The notes under the pieces were generated by a model. That model made no database searches. It saw only the letters and a list, made by a program, of their open reading frames with translations, and was not told the origin of the DNA. DNA of 64,000 nucleotides, taken from contig NW_026732319.1 of assembly GCF_028476545.1 (NCBI RefSeq), positions 331,001-395,000 on the forward strand, given 5' to 3'. This document shows positions 10,373 to 20,960 of the stretch, one piece after another; position 1 is the first letter of the stretch; every line of letters starts with the position of its first letter. Both the position numbers and the translations under genes were made by a program. Source of the DNA: Physella acuta. Lineage: Eukaryota > Mollusca > Gastropoda > Physidae.

Positions 10373-11789
10373 ATCAATAACACAAGTTGCTCACGCTTTG
10401 TCCCTACAGTTCTAAAAACATAAAACAAATACATCAAAGATGTTATCAGAGTTTTAACAGCATGTTGCCAACACAAAGCATTCACTCATACTCTATCGCA
10501 ATCCAACACATGCTTTCGTTTACATTATCCCTTACAGTAATACACTTGAGTGTGTTGATTGCAATGATTATAATATTTGGTTCCAGATGAAATAGCCTTT
10601 TCGGTAACACACTTGTGTTGATTTTAATGGTTTTCTTGTTTTCAGATTGTATAATCTATTTTAGCAATAGTAATAAACGAGTATTCTATGGGAAATGTTT
10701 TATTACATGAATGGAATGCATAAGTTTTATATTGTATGCCAACAGAAATGTAAATATATAGCCTAAACTGTATGTATATGAGAATGTCGATTATACATCC
10801 CTCATCCGCTAGCGATGACAGTGCGAAGCTTGTTGATGCACTCAATGTAGAATTTTATTTAATATACAGATGGTAACACACTGGCATATGTGTGAGGCTG
10901 GTGACACCGGTCACCCCACGGCTCTGTTAGTATATGGGGTCACTGATGTGGTGATCTGCACGGTGGGTGAGTCATTCTACTTGAATCAGGTCAAATACCA
11001 ACTGGGGCATGCCCTGGCTACTATAATTAATGACCATACCAAACCAGAGTTGCACTCGACGCCATGTGATAGTATAATAGTTGGCTCAGAAATAGCCACT
11101 GATCAACGTACATACATTTTTTCACATATCACATGGGGCGCCTGAGAATAATCTGAACACACCCCGTTCCAAAACATCTAAGATCCAAATATGTAGTGTC
11201 GAAACTGTGTACTATAAAATAACACGAATGTTATCAACCTAAAATAATAAATTTGGCCTCTAGGAAAATTGATACCGTAAGCTGAAACCCCGTGCTGATG
11301 TTTACATTGCATCTCATTACTTGACTTCGTTGTGTGGATGCATTGTTTAGGAGTTGAGCACAAATATAAAAAAAAATATATATAATATAATGAAATTCTT
11401 TTCTTCTTACATCGCAGTGGCAAGTGATGTGCCAACTAGGTTACTATACAATGTGGTGTCTATTGAAATAGAATAAAATATGAACGGTTAGCAGAAAATT
11501 TTTACTCTATTAATAATTTACAGAAATGTTTTACGCTATGAATCATTAGCACAAATGGTATATTTTTTTTAATGGCTTATTGAAATTGTTTATAATAAGA
11601 TTCTGCAGAATTGATCTATTGAATAAATAATATACAGAAATGTTATATATTATTACACATTCACAGAAATGTTACATTAAATGAATGGTGTACAACATTG
11701 TTATGTAACGTTTAATTGTGTGTTAAGTCAGTTAGCCCATTTATGTCTTTATATTATGTTAACAATACCTAAACGACCACAACAGGCAT

Positions 11790-12507
11790 AACTTAAAAAA
11801 ACTTTTTCATACTTGTTAGAAAACAATTGTTTCTCTATAGTTGTTTTAAGGTACATCTGCATAGGTGTTTCCGGTAAAAAAAAAATTGTGGAAAAATGAA
11901 TTCATAATCGTCTTCCATATTTTGGGGAAAGTAAAGTAAAAGTAAAGTTTCCCTTTCAAACCTGATGGTCTATGGGGCAAGTGAAGTAGAGTTCACTTGT
12001 TTCTGTGACCTCGCCATATGAAGGGATAGTGTGGTCAGCACTATGTCCAGCAGCCTTTACTACCGACTTGAACCCGGATCCGTGGGGTACTCAGATAAAA
12101 ATTCTAAGTGCATATCTTCAAATGAATTTTTCATGAATTTTCAAATTGTGGGTCCATTAACAACACTAGTTTTAATGCCCCAAAATTCTCCAAAATTAAA
12201 TTTTTTGAATGGACACACATTTTGAAAATTCATAATAAAATGTTTTGAATTAATGCACTTAAATTTTTTTAGCTGAGTACCCCAAAATATGGAAGAAGAT
12301 TATGAATTCATTGTTTATTGGGCTTAAAATATAATATTTTATTAATGGTGGAAACCTACAAAGAATTTAAATTTTCAAGATGGCCGCCGTTGTCATTGTT
12401 ACCAAGATTTATCGACCAATTTTTTTAGTGAAAAAGCAAATGCGGATGTACCTTAAAAAAGCTTTAAAGAAATAATTGTTTTCTAACGAGTATTAAAAAA
12501 GTTTTTT
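11790..12507. mobile_element. Inverted-repeat (foldback/MITE-like) element
   Basis: The ends form ~70 bp imperfect inverted repeats (TTGTTTTAAGGTACATCTGC facing GCGGATGTACCTTAAAAAAG, with TTAGAAAACAATTGT facing ATAATTGTTTTCTAA). A second inner pair links GAATTCATAATCGTCTTCC to its complement near 12285-12310. A piece of SINE lies inside. No transposase. Confidence 0.65.
11945..12075 (-). mobile_element. SINE tail fragment inserted in the inverted-repeat element
   Basis: On the minus strand it reads GTGCTGACCACACTATCCCT ... AACTCTACTTCAC, the tail shared with the tRNA-derived SINEs at 22.2, 27.8 and 54.5 kb. Confidence 0.55.
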
Positions 12508-14311
12508 TTTAACCAGCGCCTACCCCCTAAACTTCAAAATCAAACACAAACTCAACTCTTGTTTTAAAAAAATCAATACAACTTATATAAAACAGAAGAA
12601 TATGTTAGTTAATTACTTCAGCTTCAGCTGTTCTCAATTTACAACGACGGTTCTCAGATGTCGTCAGCTTTGTAGTAGTTTTTGTGTAAATATATTCTGG
12701 TAAACTAATGTAGGCACCATTTGTTCAACTATAATAAACACATGCTGAATATGTGGGTGGAAATAAGACTTTTGTCCACTAGTTCAAAATCCTTGAATGT
12801 TTTCGGAATAAAAGTGTGATAGGCACCTATATAGAGATGTAAACAATATATAAAGAGACAATAAACGATAAAATAGACACACAAAAACTATATAATATTT
12901 ATTTATAGATAGAAAGCATTCATGACTTCACATACACAACCACGAAACAAAAACGATGTAGAAAGATATCAGATGTATATAAACATGAATAGGGACGGTG
13001 GAACCGGAGTCCACCCAGAGATTATGGATACATAACTAACGTGAGGGAAACACAGGAGGGTGACCACTTTGGCGAAGGCAAACCAAACACATCAAAACAT
13101 GTGTACAATGACCTAACATTAGATGACAGAAAACGCATGAGCTGGTCAATTTTACGAAGCGCTAGCCAGCTTCTGTAGATCGTCCTTATATCATTTTCAT
13201 CAAAGAGCTTTTCAAAAGCTAAAAGAGTTTTGATCTCTCCGTCATTGTTAAAAGGAAAGGGGCGGAAAGTACTAAACGGAAATGGGTAGACGATATCGAA
13301 TGTTAAACGGAAATAGTCGAGTAGTAACGAAGTTATTCAGAAATGTGCGAACAGTAACATACGCTAAGCGGAAATAAGCGAGCAGAAAGAGTGTAAGAGT
13401 ATGGATGGTTACGGGTAGAGACAGCAGTCAATAGCCAATCAAACTGAGAGGGGGAAACGATAAAATATGATGCGATGTGCATCACGTAGAAGATTCGTAT
13501 AGAATATAAAGTATGGAGAGTAAAGGTGATGAATTGCTTCTATATTACTCCCATACTTCCGTTGTTGATTTGAACAATTAATGAAACCTATCACCAGTTT
13601 TACCCTTTCGACAAGTAAACTACTGTACATGTCTAGGAAAAATTATAAAAAAAAACTGCAAAAGATGTAATGTTACAAAAAAAATAATCTACCAACACAA
13701 CATGTATAACTACTTTGTTCGAGTTTTATTTTCTCCTAGACACGTATAGTATACGTGTCGCAAGCATAAACCCAGCGATACCCAATAAAAACAGCATATG
13801 TTGTATGACGCTCAACTTTAGATACAAACAAAGTATTTTACGTCTCATCATGTGGACATAATTTAAACGTGAATGGTCTGTCAAGTTATGATTGATCTCA
13901 GTGCGATGTGAAATCAGATGTGAGAAACGAACAGCTCATCCGAGAATTTGCTAGAAAAACGTGTAACGATTGACGAATACATTAGTTTTACCACGAGATT
14001 TTCAGTATACAGCAGTTATAATATTAAGTAGAGGAGTTCATATACAAAATAAGGTAAGTATATCCAGATTTATTTAACTATCTATCTACTAATTGTATAT
14101 ATATATTTTTAAATATATTTATTTATATATATATACATCTGTATGCATTAATATGTATATGCGTTCCAGACGTTTGCTAGAAAAACAATTGTCCGTTCGA
14201 TCAAAACATCTCACCAAAAAAAAAAATAATTAATTTGCGTTTTCTTTTAAGTTCAAAATTGAATAAGTATTTGAGAAAATCAAATGCATTAATCAGTTTA
14301 GTCTTGAACAT
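12508..14311. other. Interior between the arrays, right part
   Basis: No gene recognised. A SINE-like piece (GTCCACCCAGAG...GAGGGAAACACAGGAGG) lies near 12985-13085. The stretch 13200-13400, with repeated AACGGAAATG-like motifs, weakly resembles 22440-22580 downstream of gene 2. Confidence 0.4.
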
Positions 14312-14627
14312 TTACATTTTAACACGTTTTTAACACGTTTTTCTTAACTCAGCTTCGCGTTTGTGGATTTGTTTGTTTGTTGTTAAAATTGACATCGAAA
14401 ATTAGCCCACTTCTGATTGCTCTACAGATCTGAAATTTGGCATACAGGCTACTTTCGCCTAACAATTTCAGATGCAATCATAAAAACTAGCAATTAGAGA
14501 CCGTAATTAGCTTAATTTAATTACGCCCCAAGGACCATAAAATTGAGGACATGATTTCTAAAGATACCGACAAGACTGGAGGCTTATAGACACAGTTACT
14601 TCGGCCCCAATCGATGTGAGCGCGCTG

Positions 14628-14699
14628 GCCGTGATCGTATAGTGGTTAGTACTTCGCGTTGTGGCCGCGACAACCCAGGTTCGAATCCTGGTCGCTCAA
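14628..14699 (+). tRNA. tRNA-His-like sequence R1 (broken acceptor stem)
   Basis: Intact D, anticodon (GTG) and T arms; acceptor strand TCGCTCA fails to pair fully with GCCGTGA. A TTTTTTT run follows, as a Pol III terminator would. Confidence 0.7.
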
Positions 14700-14840
14700 G
14701 ATTTTTTTAGTCCGTGTATTTATAAACACTTAGTCAAGTCATACTTAATCAAGTCATTAGATAAAGTAGAAAATAAACTATATAAACAACTTTTTTAAAA
14801 ACCACGTTTTTCATGTGTAGCAACGGACTAAAAAGGAGAA

Positions 14841-15136
14841 AATAAAATACTTTAAAAAAACTTTTTAAAAAACCACGTTTTTCTTGTGGACTAAAAAGTA
14901 GAAAATAAACTTTTCTTTTCTGCTTCCTCGAGCTGTGCAGGTTCTTGTGATGACTGACAAAAAACGTGGGTCGGGCAGATGGGTCGGGAAATTTGATGGT
15001 GAACGTACCCACGTTTTTTGTCAGTCATCACAAGAACCTGCACAGCTCGAGGAAGCACAAAAGAAAAATTTATTTTCTACTTTTTAGTCCACAAGAAAAA
15101 CGTGGTTTTTTAAAAAGTTTTTTTTAAGTATTTTTA
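14841..15136. repeat. Palindrome R1, with a different inner stem
   Basis: The outer arms match the other palindromes, but the inner stem TACATACATTTGATG is replaced by ~45 bp including CCTCGAGCTGTGCAGGTTC, and the other arm carries the complementary replacement. The loop lies in the same orientation relative to the tRNA as in the left array. Confidence 0.9.
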
Positions 15137-15431
15137 AAACGTTTTTCTTAACTCAGCTTCGCGTTTGTTTGTTTGGATGTTTGTTGTTAAAATTGACATC
15201 GAAAATTAGCCCACTTCTGATTGCTCTATAGACCTGAAATTTGGCATGCATGCTACTTTCGCCTAACAATTTCAGATGCAATCATAAAAACTAGCAATTA
15301 GTGACCGTAATTAGCTTAATTTAATTACGCCCCAAGGACCATAAAATTGAGGACATGATTTCTAAAGATACCGACAAGACCTGAGGCCTATTGACCCAGT
15401 TACTTCGGCCCCAATCGATGTGAGCGCGCTG

Positions 15432-15503
15432 GCCGTGATCGTATAGTGGTTAGTACTTCGCGTTGTGGCCGCGACAACCCAGGTTCGAATCCTGGTCGCT
15501 CAA
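15432..15503 (+). tRNA. tRNA-His-like sequence R2 (broken acceptor stem)
   Basis: Same as R1; anticodon GTG, T-run after the gene. Confidence 0.7.
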
Positions 15504-15581
15504 GTTTTTTTAGTCCGTGTATTTATAAACACTTTTTTAAAAACCACGTTTTTCATGTGTAGCAACGGACTAAAAAGGAGA

Positions 15582-15834
15582 AAATAAAATACTTAAAAAA
15601 AACTTTTTAAAAAACCACGTTTTTCTTGTGGACTAAAAAGTAGAAAATAACTATTTACATACATTTGAATTTGATGACAAAAAACGTGGGTACGTTCACC
15701 ATCAAATTTCCCGACCCATCTGCCCGACCCACGTTTTTTGTCATCAAATTCAAATGTATGTAAATAGTTATTTTCTACTTTTTAGTCCACAAGAAAAACG
15801 TGGTTTTTTAAAAAGTTTTTTTTAAGTATTTTAT
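15582..15834. repeat. Palindrome R2, with paired 6 bp insertion and flipped loop
   Basis: Both arms carry an extra AATTTG/CAAATT block relative to L1-L3. The loop reads TACGTTCACC..., inverted relative to R1 and R3 when the units are aligned by their tRNA. Confidence 0.9.
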
Positions 15835-16111
15835 TATTGTTAACTCAGCTTCGCGTTTGTTTGTTGTTAAAATTGACATCGAAAATTAGCCCACTTCTGA
15901 TTGCTCTAGAGATCGGAAATTTGGCATGCAGTCTATTTTCGCCTAACAATTTCAGATGCAATCATAAAAACTAGCAATTAGAGACCTAAATTAGCTTAAT
16001 TAAATTACGCCCCAAGGACCATAAAATTGAGGACATGATTTCTAAAGATACCGACAAGACTGGAGGCCTATTGACACAGTTACTTCGGCCCCAATCGATG
16101 TGAGCGCGCTG

Positions 16112-16183
16112 GCCGTGATCGTATAGTGGTTAGTACTACGCGTTGTGGCCGCGACAACCCAGGTTCGAATCCTGGTCACGGCA
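16112..16183 (+). tRNA. tRNA-His (anticodon GTG), complete cloverleaf
   Basis: Acceptor strands GCCGTGA and TCACGGC pair over all seven positions, with discriminator A as in eukaryotic tRNA-His. D arm GTAT/GTAC, anticodon loop TTGTGGC, and T arm CCAGG-TTCGAAT-CCTGG are standard. The anticodon stem has one A-A mismatch at its first pair (ACGCG/CGCGA), absent in the other five copies. The immediate 3' flank has no T-run; one comes about 60 bp later. It is the only unit with a whole acceptor stem and may be functional or recently dead. Confidence 0.8.
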
Positions 16184-16378
16184 TGTAGGCATAATTAAAT
16201 TACGCCCCTTCTCTGTTTAAAGCGTATCGGTCGCTCAAGATTTTTAGTCCGTGTATTTAAAAACACTTAGTAAAGTCATACTTAATCAAGTCATTAGATA
16301 AAGTAGAAAATAAACTATATAAAAAACTTTTTAAAAACCACGTTTTTCATGTATAGCAACGGACTTAAAAGGAGAAAA

Positions 16379-16611
16379 TAAAATACTTAAAAAAAACTTT
16401 TTAAAAAACCATGCTTTTCTTGTGGACTAAAAAGTAGAAAATAAATTTTCATAATTTGATGACAAATAAACGTGGGTCGGGCAGATGGGTCGGGAAATTT
16501 GATGGTGAACGTACCCACGTTTTATCATCAAATGTATGAAAATTTATTTTCTACTTTTTAGTCCATAAGAAAAAACGTGGTTTTTTAAAAAGTTTTTTTT
16601 TAAGTATTTTT
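16379..16611. repeat. Palindrome R3, shorter and less perfect
   Basis: Same outer arms; inner stem shortened to TTTTCATA(C)A-type sequence in both arms, with some mismatches (ACAAATAAACG against CGTTTTATC). Loop orientation as R1. Confidence 0.85.
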
Positions 16612-16727
16612 TTATGATTGATTTTGTTTACTTATTGTTCCACCCAGTCAAATTAATCATCACACATTTGAATCTGTGATCGAAAAAAATGAACATAGTT
16701 TTGTGTAATTATTTCTCTTCGAACATT

Positions 16728-17020
16728 GAATATTTTGGTGCACGGACCTTTGACCACAGGTGCTTTGACCATAGGGGGTTTGACCATAGGGGGTTTAACC
16801 ACAGCGGAGCTTTGACCATAGGGGCTTTGACCATAGGGTGTTTGACCACAGCGGGCCTTTGACCATAGCGGTGCTTGACCATACGGAGTTTGAACCCTAT
16901 GGTCAAAACTCCTATAGTCAAAGCTCCGCTGTGGTCAAACCCCCTATGGTCAAAGCTCCGCTGTGGTCAAACCCCCTATGGTCAAACCCCCTGTGGTCAA
17001 AGGTCCTAGGACCAATATTT
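16728..17020. repeat. Inverted-repeat minisatellite just upstream of CAP gene 2
   Basis: The left half is a series of ~16-22 bp units TTTGACCATAGGGG or TTTGACCACAGCGG; from about 16893 the right half is the reverse complement of the same units (CCCCCTATGGTCAAA). The ends GGACCTTTGACCACAGG and CCTGTGGTCAAAGGTCC are complementary, so the whole can form one hairpin. Open frames on both strands come from the repeat and are not genes. Confidence 0.75.
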
Positions 17021-17034
17021 TTGCTTGTTTTTTT

Positions 17035-17099
17035 TTATTTATAAAAAGAATAATCTTGTTTCCCGTCTATGAAAACAGTTTTTAATCTAGCCACCCACC
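17035..17099 (+). promoter_or_regulatory. Promoter/5'UTR block of CAP gene 2
   Basis: TTATTTATAAAAAG, a TATA-like element, lies about 60 bp before the ATG, followed by the TCTATGAAAACAG...AATCTAGCCACCCACC block shared with gene 1. The ATG sits in a good context (CCACCATGA). Confidence 0.5.
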
Positions 17100-20000
17100 A
17101 TGAAGAATATCCTGTTGTTGCTGGCTGTGATAGCTGTGGCCCAGGCAGGCGTGACCTTGACCTTGTCGTCTGCTGACATTGAAGCGTTCCTGAAGGCTCA
17201 CAACGACGTGAGGAATAATCTGGGCATCGCGTCTTTGGTAAGTTCATCGTGATTGTCGTCTGCAAATCGCTAGCTTTGTAAATTTGTTACGTTAATCGTA
17301 TATGTGGTCTGCTAATCGCTAGCTTTGTAATTTTTTTACGTTAATCGTGTATGTGGTCTGCTAGTCGCTAGCTTTGTAATTTTTTTACGTTAATCGTGTA
17401 TGTGGTCTGCTAATCGCAGGCTTTGTAAATTTTTTATTTAATCGTGTATGTGGTCTGCTAATCGCAGGCTTTGTAAATGTTTTACGTGAATCGTGTATGT
17501 GGTCTGCTAATCTCAGGCTTTGTAAATTATTTTATGTGAATCGTGTATGTGATCTGCTAGTTGCTAGCTTTCTTATGTTTATCGTGTATGTGGTCTGCTT
17601 TATGCTAGCTCTGATAAAGTTACACTACAGTTGTGAAGTTAATTAAAATGATTTTTTTATAGATCCATATCTGTTACAACAATTACACACAGCTTGCATT
17701 TCACAATGGTTGGAAATAAAAATTATAATAATTATAAGTAAATCCACAAGCCAAATTATCCACCGTGTATTGTATAATCTAGACTTATTTCGAGCAGCGA
17801 TTGATTAGCGACACATTGAGAAGGATAAGGCTATTCTCAATGAATATACGTTTATGTACACATTGATTATAATGATTTTGTTTTTAAGAGCAATGTATAT
17901 CCAAATCTTAATTTATGTAGACGCGTATTATAGTACATTTGGTGATAATGAATTATAGACGAATTTCAACTAATAATAATTGCAGGTTTAATATCTTAGG
18001 GTTAATACTTAATACCAAGCGAGCACATTATCACGCGCTGATATTTAAAAATATAATTATAACGTGGTCGTTTTGAGTTTTTTACTTGAACAAATGACTA
18101 GATCTACGTCATCATAGGCTTTGACACACAAAAAAATGATGAAGGCCTACTATGATTTCGTTACAATTGTTTGAAATATTAAAAATAAACTTTGAAATAC
18201 CATGAATTATTTTAGAATATTGCCGCGGTCACTGTCCCATTTCCCCCCCCCCCCCCCCCCCCCGCTTGTAAAAAAAAAATCTTTTTTTTTCTTAGGCGGG
18301 TGTAAACAGCTACATTACTGATACATTTACCACGAAAACTGCCGATTTAATGCATAATCTACATTTTTAAAGCATTTTTTTAAATTAATTTTTTTTAAAT
18401 TATCAAATTAAAGTATTTTGCGGTTTAATTCCGCATGTGGATGTCCACATATACCCGAACCCCCTTCTCCCAGTCCACATGTGTACACAAAAGTCGATTT
18501 TTTCGGACCCCCCCCCCTCCCCGTGTGGACGTCATAAATGAATGACCCCTAAGGCAGGTAGTTGTTGCATTTATCGGCAGGGTGTAGGCGGGAGGAGGGT
18601 TTGCAGCTATTGTCGTCCTTGCAAGATAGCTTTGTATTTTTAATTACATTTTCTCACCAGGTATGGGACAAGAAACTGGCCAAGTTCGCAAAAGACTGGA
18701 CATCCAAGTGTGATTATAAACACAGCTATGGAGCTTATGGGGAGAACTTATACACATCTTCACGTAAGAATACCATAGCTGACATCATAGAAGCGGACCC
18801 ATAGTGGCTTATTTTTTTCTAATGTGACCAACAACGATAATGTCTTTTTCAGCTCTCAAAAAAAACGCCACTGATTTGGCTTACAAGAGTGCCGAAGCAT
18901 GGGAATCAGAAGTGAAGTATGTGGACAACTCTACATGGGCATGTATCACTGGAGAACCTACCTGTGGCCATTATTCACAGGTGATACATCTTCAAATATT
19001 ATAAATATCATTAGCTAGGCATTGTTGAACATTAATAATGATATGTTTTAACCAGCATTAGTGGCTTGTTAAAGCAAGTGCTTGGAAACCCTAAATCATC
19101 GCTAGTCAGGCATTAAAACATCCATATAGCGATATAATCTAATATATGATTTTCGATACATACACATCATCGGTCAGATTAAACTAGAATGGGTGAGACG
19201 TCTAAATAAGGTTATTGATGAAACATAATAAAATAGCATTAATAAAACATTAAAATATATCTTGAGTGAGGATTTTGAAATCATCATAAGTAAGATAAAT
19301 TACAATGACGTTGCTGTGGAAAGCGTGGTCGGAATTTAGAACGCCTTTCTGTTGACCCAAAGGTCTCGAGTTCACATCACAGAAGGATCTATAAGACGCT
19401 ATTAAACATCTTTAATTATGATTATGATACGCCAGTTTGAAATAAACTATGTGGGATTGGTTCATCTACAGATGGTGTGGAGAGATACAACATCAGTTGG
19501 CTGTGCCATCACTCATTGTAAGAAAACTGCTGATGGTGTATTGCCCAACTTCGTCTCTTGTAACTATGACCCACCGTGAGATCATATTTTCTTTTAATAT
19601 TAATTCCTTGTTAAACCAGGGATAAACGTTTGTTTTCATTACTAGTAGTGTTTCTTCCAGACTTTTTTCGCCGGGGGGGGGGGGGGGCACGTGAAATCTT
19701 TGGGGGGGGGAGCGGTAAACTTTCTTCGGGGGGGGGGCGGACACTGTTAAAAGTATATATTTTCTATATAAATTATATAAATTTCATTTCGTTCGGGGGG
19801 GGGGGGGGGGGGCGGTAAAAAATTTTCGGGGGGGGGGGGGGGGGGGGGGCCGAAGAGATGCATGGAAGAAACTCTGATTACCAGTTTCTTGTAGAAAAAA
19901 GTTGATGATAAATTTCAGGTCTAGTTCCGTATAGCAATATTGGTACAAATTTCAATGCAACACAACTTCGTTGCTCTTGGCCGAAGGGATAACAGCCTTT

Positions 20001-20673
20001 TTTGAAAAAAAAAGAATGAATTCTTTTACATTTTTGTTGCATGCATACTTTATTTAATCACAAACCAAATGAAGTTCACACTTTTATAGAGCAACGAAGT
20101 TACATGTAAGTTTATCCACAACATGATTGTATGTGTGTGAATATCACATCCTCATTACAATTATGTGTAAATATCCCAACCACATTACGATTAATTATGA
20201 ATATCCCAACCACATTATGATTATATGTGAATATCCCAACCACTGAATGATTATGTGTAAATATCCCATCAACATGAAGTTTGAATAAATCCTACACCGA
20301 TACTGCTTTCGAGTCTGATTACAAGTGACCGGAGATTTATCAGACTAGGAAAGCCTAGTGTTGAGTAACAAGATGAGCTTACAATCCCTGTGTAATCTCT
20401 TTAGAGTTAACGTTAATCAAAGAATATAAACCTCGACACAAAAGCCTCTTCGTCTTTGTGAACTATATGTGTGTTAGAGTGAGAATAGCCAAACTAGTCT
20501 TTGTAAACTTAGTTTCGAATTTTAAATTAAACAATTTTCGCTAATAATTCTTAAGTTGATATCAATAGTTTGAAGTGTTATAATTACTAATAATAAAACA
20601 AGTTTTGTCAACTGTTGTAACTGTTGTTACGATCTTCCACAGAGGCAACTACGTTGGTGTAGAGCCTTATTAG
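17100..20673 (+). CDS. CAP/SCP-family secreted protein, gene 2 (intact)
   Basis: Five exons: 17100-17237, 18661-18763, 18853-18980, 19472-19575 and 20643-20673, all with GT/AG borders and compatible phases, giving 167 residues. Residues 1-16 form a signal peptide ending AQA. CAP landmarks: H34 in AHNDVR, H67 and E74 in KHS-x3-YGENLY, E100, H120 in CGHYSQMVW, and CNYDPPGNYVGVEPY at the C-terminus; H67/E74/E100/H120 fit the family's cleft tetrad. Six cysteines would make three disulphides. The length is close to a bare CAP domain with no extra domain. CAP proteins act outside the cell (venom, sperm, defence and reproductive roles are known); the role here cannot be told. A polyadenylation signal AATAAA lies near 20840. 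Confidence 0.92.
17262..17605 (+). repeat. Intron 1 minisatellite of gene 2, ~49 bp unit
   Basis: Seven units of CTAGCTTTGTAA...GTGTATGTGGTCTGCTAATCG follow the donor. The unit aligns with the exon 1 end plus donor (CTTTG|GTAAGTTCATCGTG...CTGCAAATCG), so it is a decayed donor-derived repeat; most copies keep GTAA but not GTAAGT. Confidence 0.7.
18240..18264 (+). repeat. Poly-C tract in intron 1 of gene 2
   Basis: A run of about 20 C. Isolated poly-C/poly-G tracts recur across the window, usually inside poly-G MITEs; no MITE ends were recognised here. Confidence 0.5.
19646..19876 (+). mobile_element. Poly-G MITE, copy 2, in intron 4 of gene 2
   Basis: Ends TAGTGTTTCTTCCAGAC and ATGGAAGAAACTCTG are inverted repeats; the flanks ATTACTAG and ATTACCAG look like an 8 bp target duplication with one difference, as hAT-type elements make. 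Inside are five G tracts up to about 20 long. No coding capacity. Confidence 0.75.
20110..20285 (+). repeat. ~30 bp minisatellite in intron 4 of gene 2
   Basis: About five copies of ATGATTATGTGTAAATATCC followed by CAACCACATT. Confidence 0.6.
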
Positions 20674-20960
20674 ATGCAGAACAGATACAGCCATTAATCA
20701 AGAGCTGCGAAATTTTTGGATCCTTACAGTGAATATTCCAAGTCACAGCTCGAAATTTAAAAACTCATTCAGAAAAAAAAATGTTATGTTTCACTAGAAA
20801 AAGTATTTACAAAAAAGTATTCTAAAATTTTGTGGAAGTCGAAATAAACGTTTTCTAAACTGTATATAATGATGTCATTTTTTTTAAAACTTTTTTTGTC
20901 GGTACAAGGAAACAAAGGCAAATTTTAAAATGTGATGCTTTTACAAAACTGTTGTATGGG

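Larger units (their letters stand above)
9548..11789. other. Interior between the arrays, left part
   Basis: Mostly AT-rich sequence without a recognisable gene. It holds a possible CAP exon 3 relic and a short minisatellite, listed separately. A 91-codon open frame at 10870-11145 matches nothing I know. Confidence 0.4.
14312..16611 (+). repeat. Right array: three palindrome/tRNA-His units, mirror of the left array
   Basis: On the plus strand each unit reads body, tRNA-His-like sequence, linker, palindrome; this is the left array reversed. It starts with ACACGTTTTTAACACGTTTT, the complement of the end of the left array. The three palindromes differ in inner stem sequence and in loop orientation, and the third unit keeps a complete tRNA-His. 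Confidence 0.75.

Noticed and set aside
10870-11145. 91-codon frame starting MVTHWHMCEAG
   Set aside because: An AG precedes its ATG like a CAP exon 4 acceptor, but the residues after MV do not match CAP, and no family is recognised.
16709-17044. Open frames over the inverted minisatellite
   Set aside because: Repeat-derived (VKAPLWSNP-type) on both strands.
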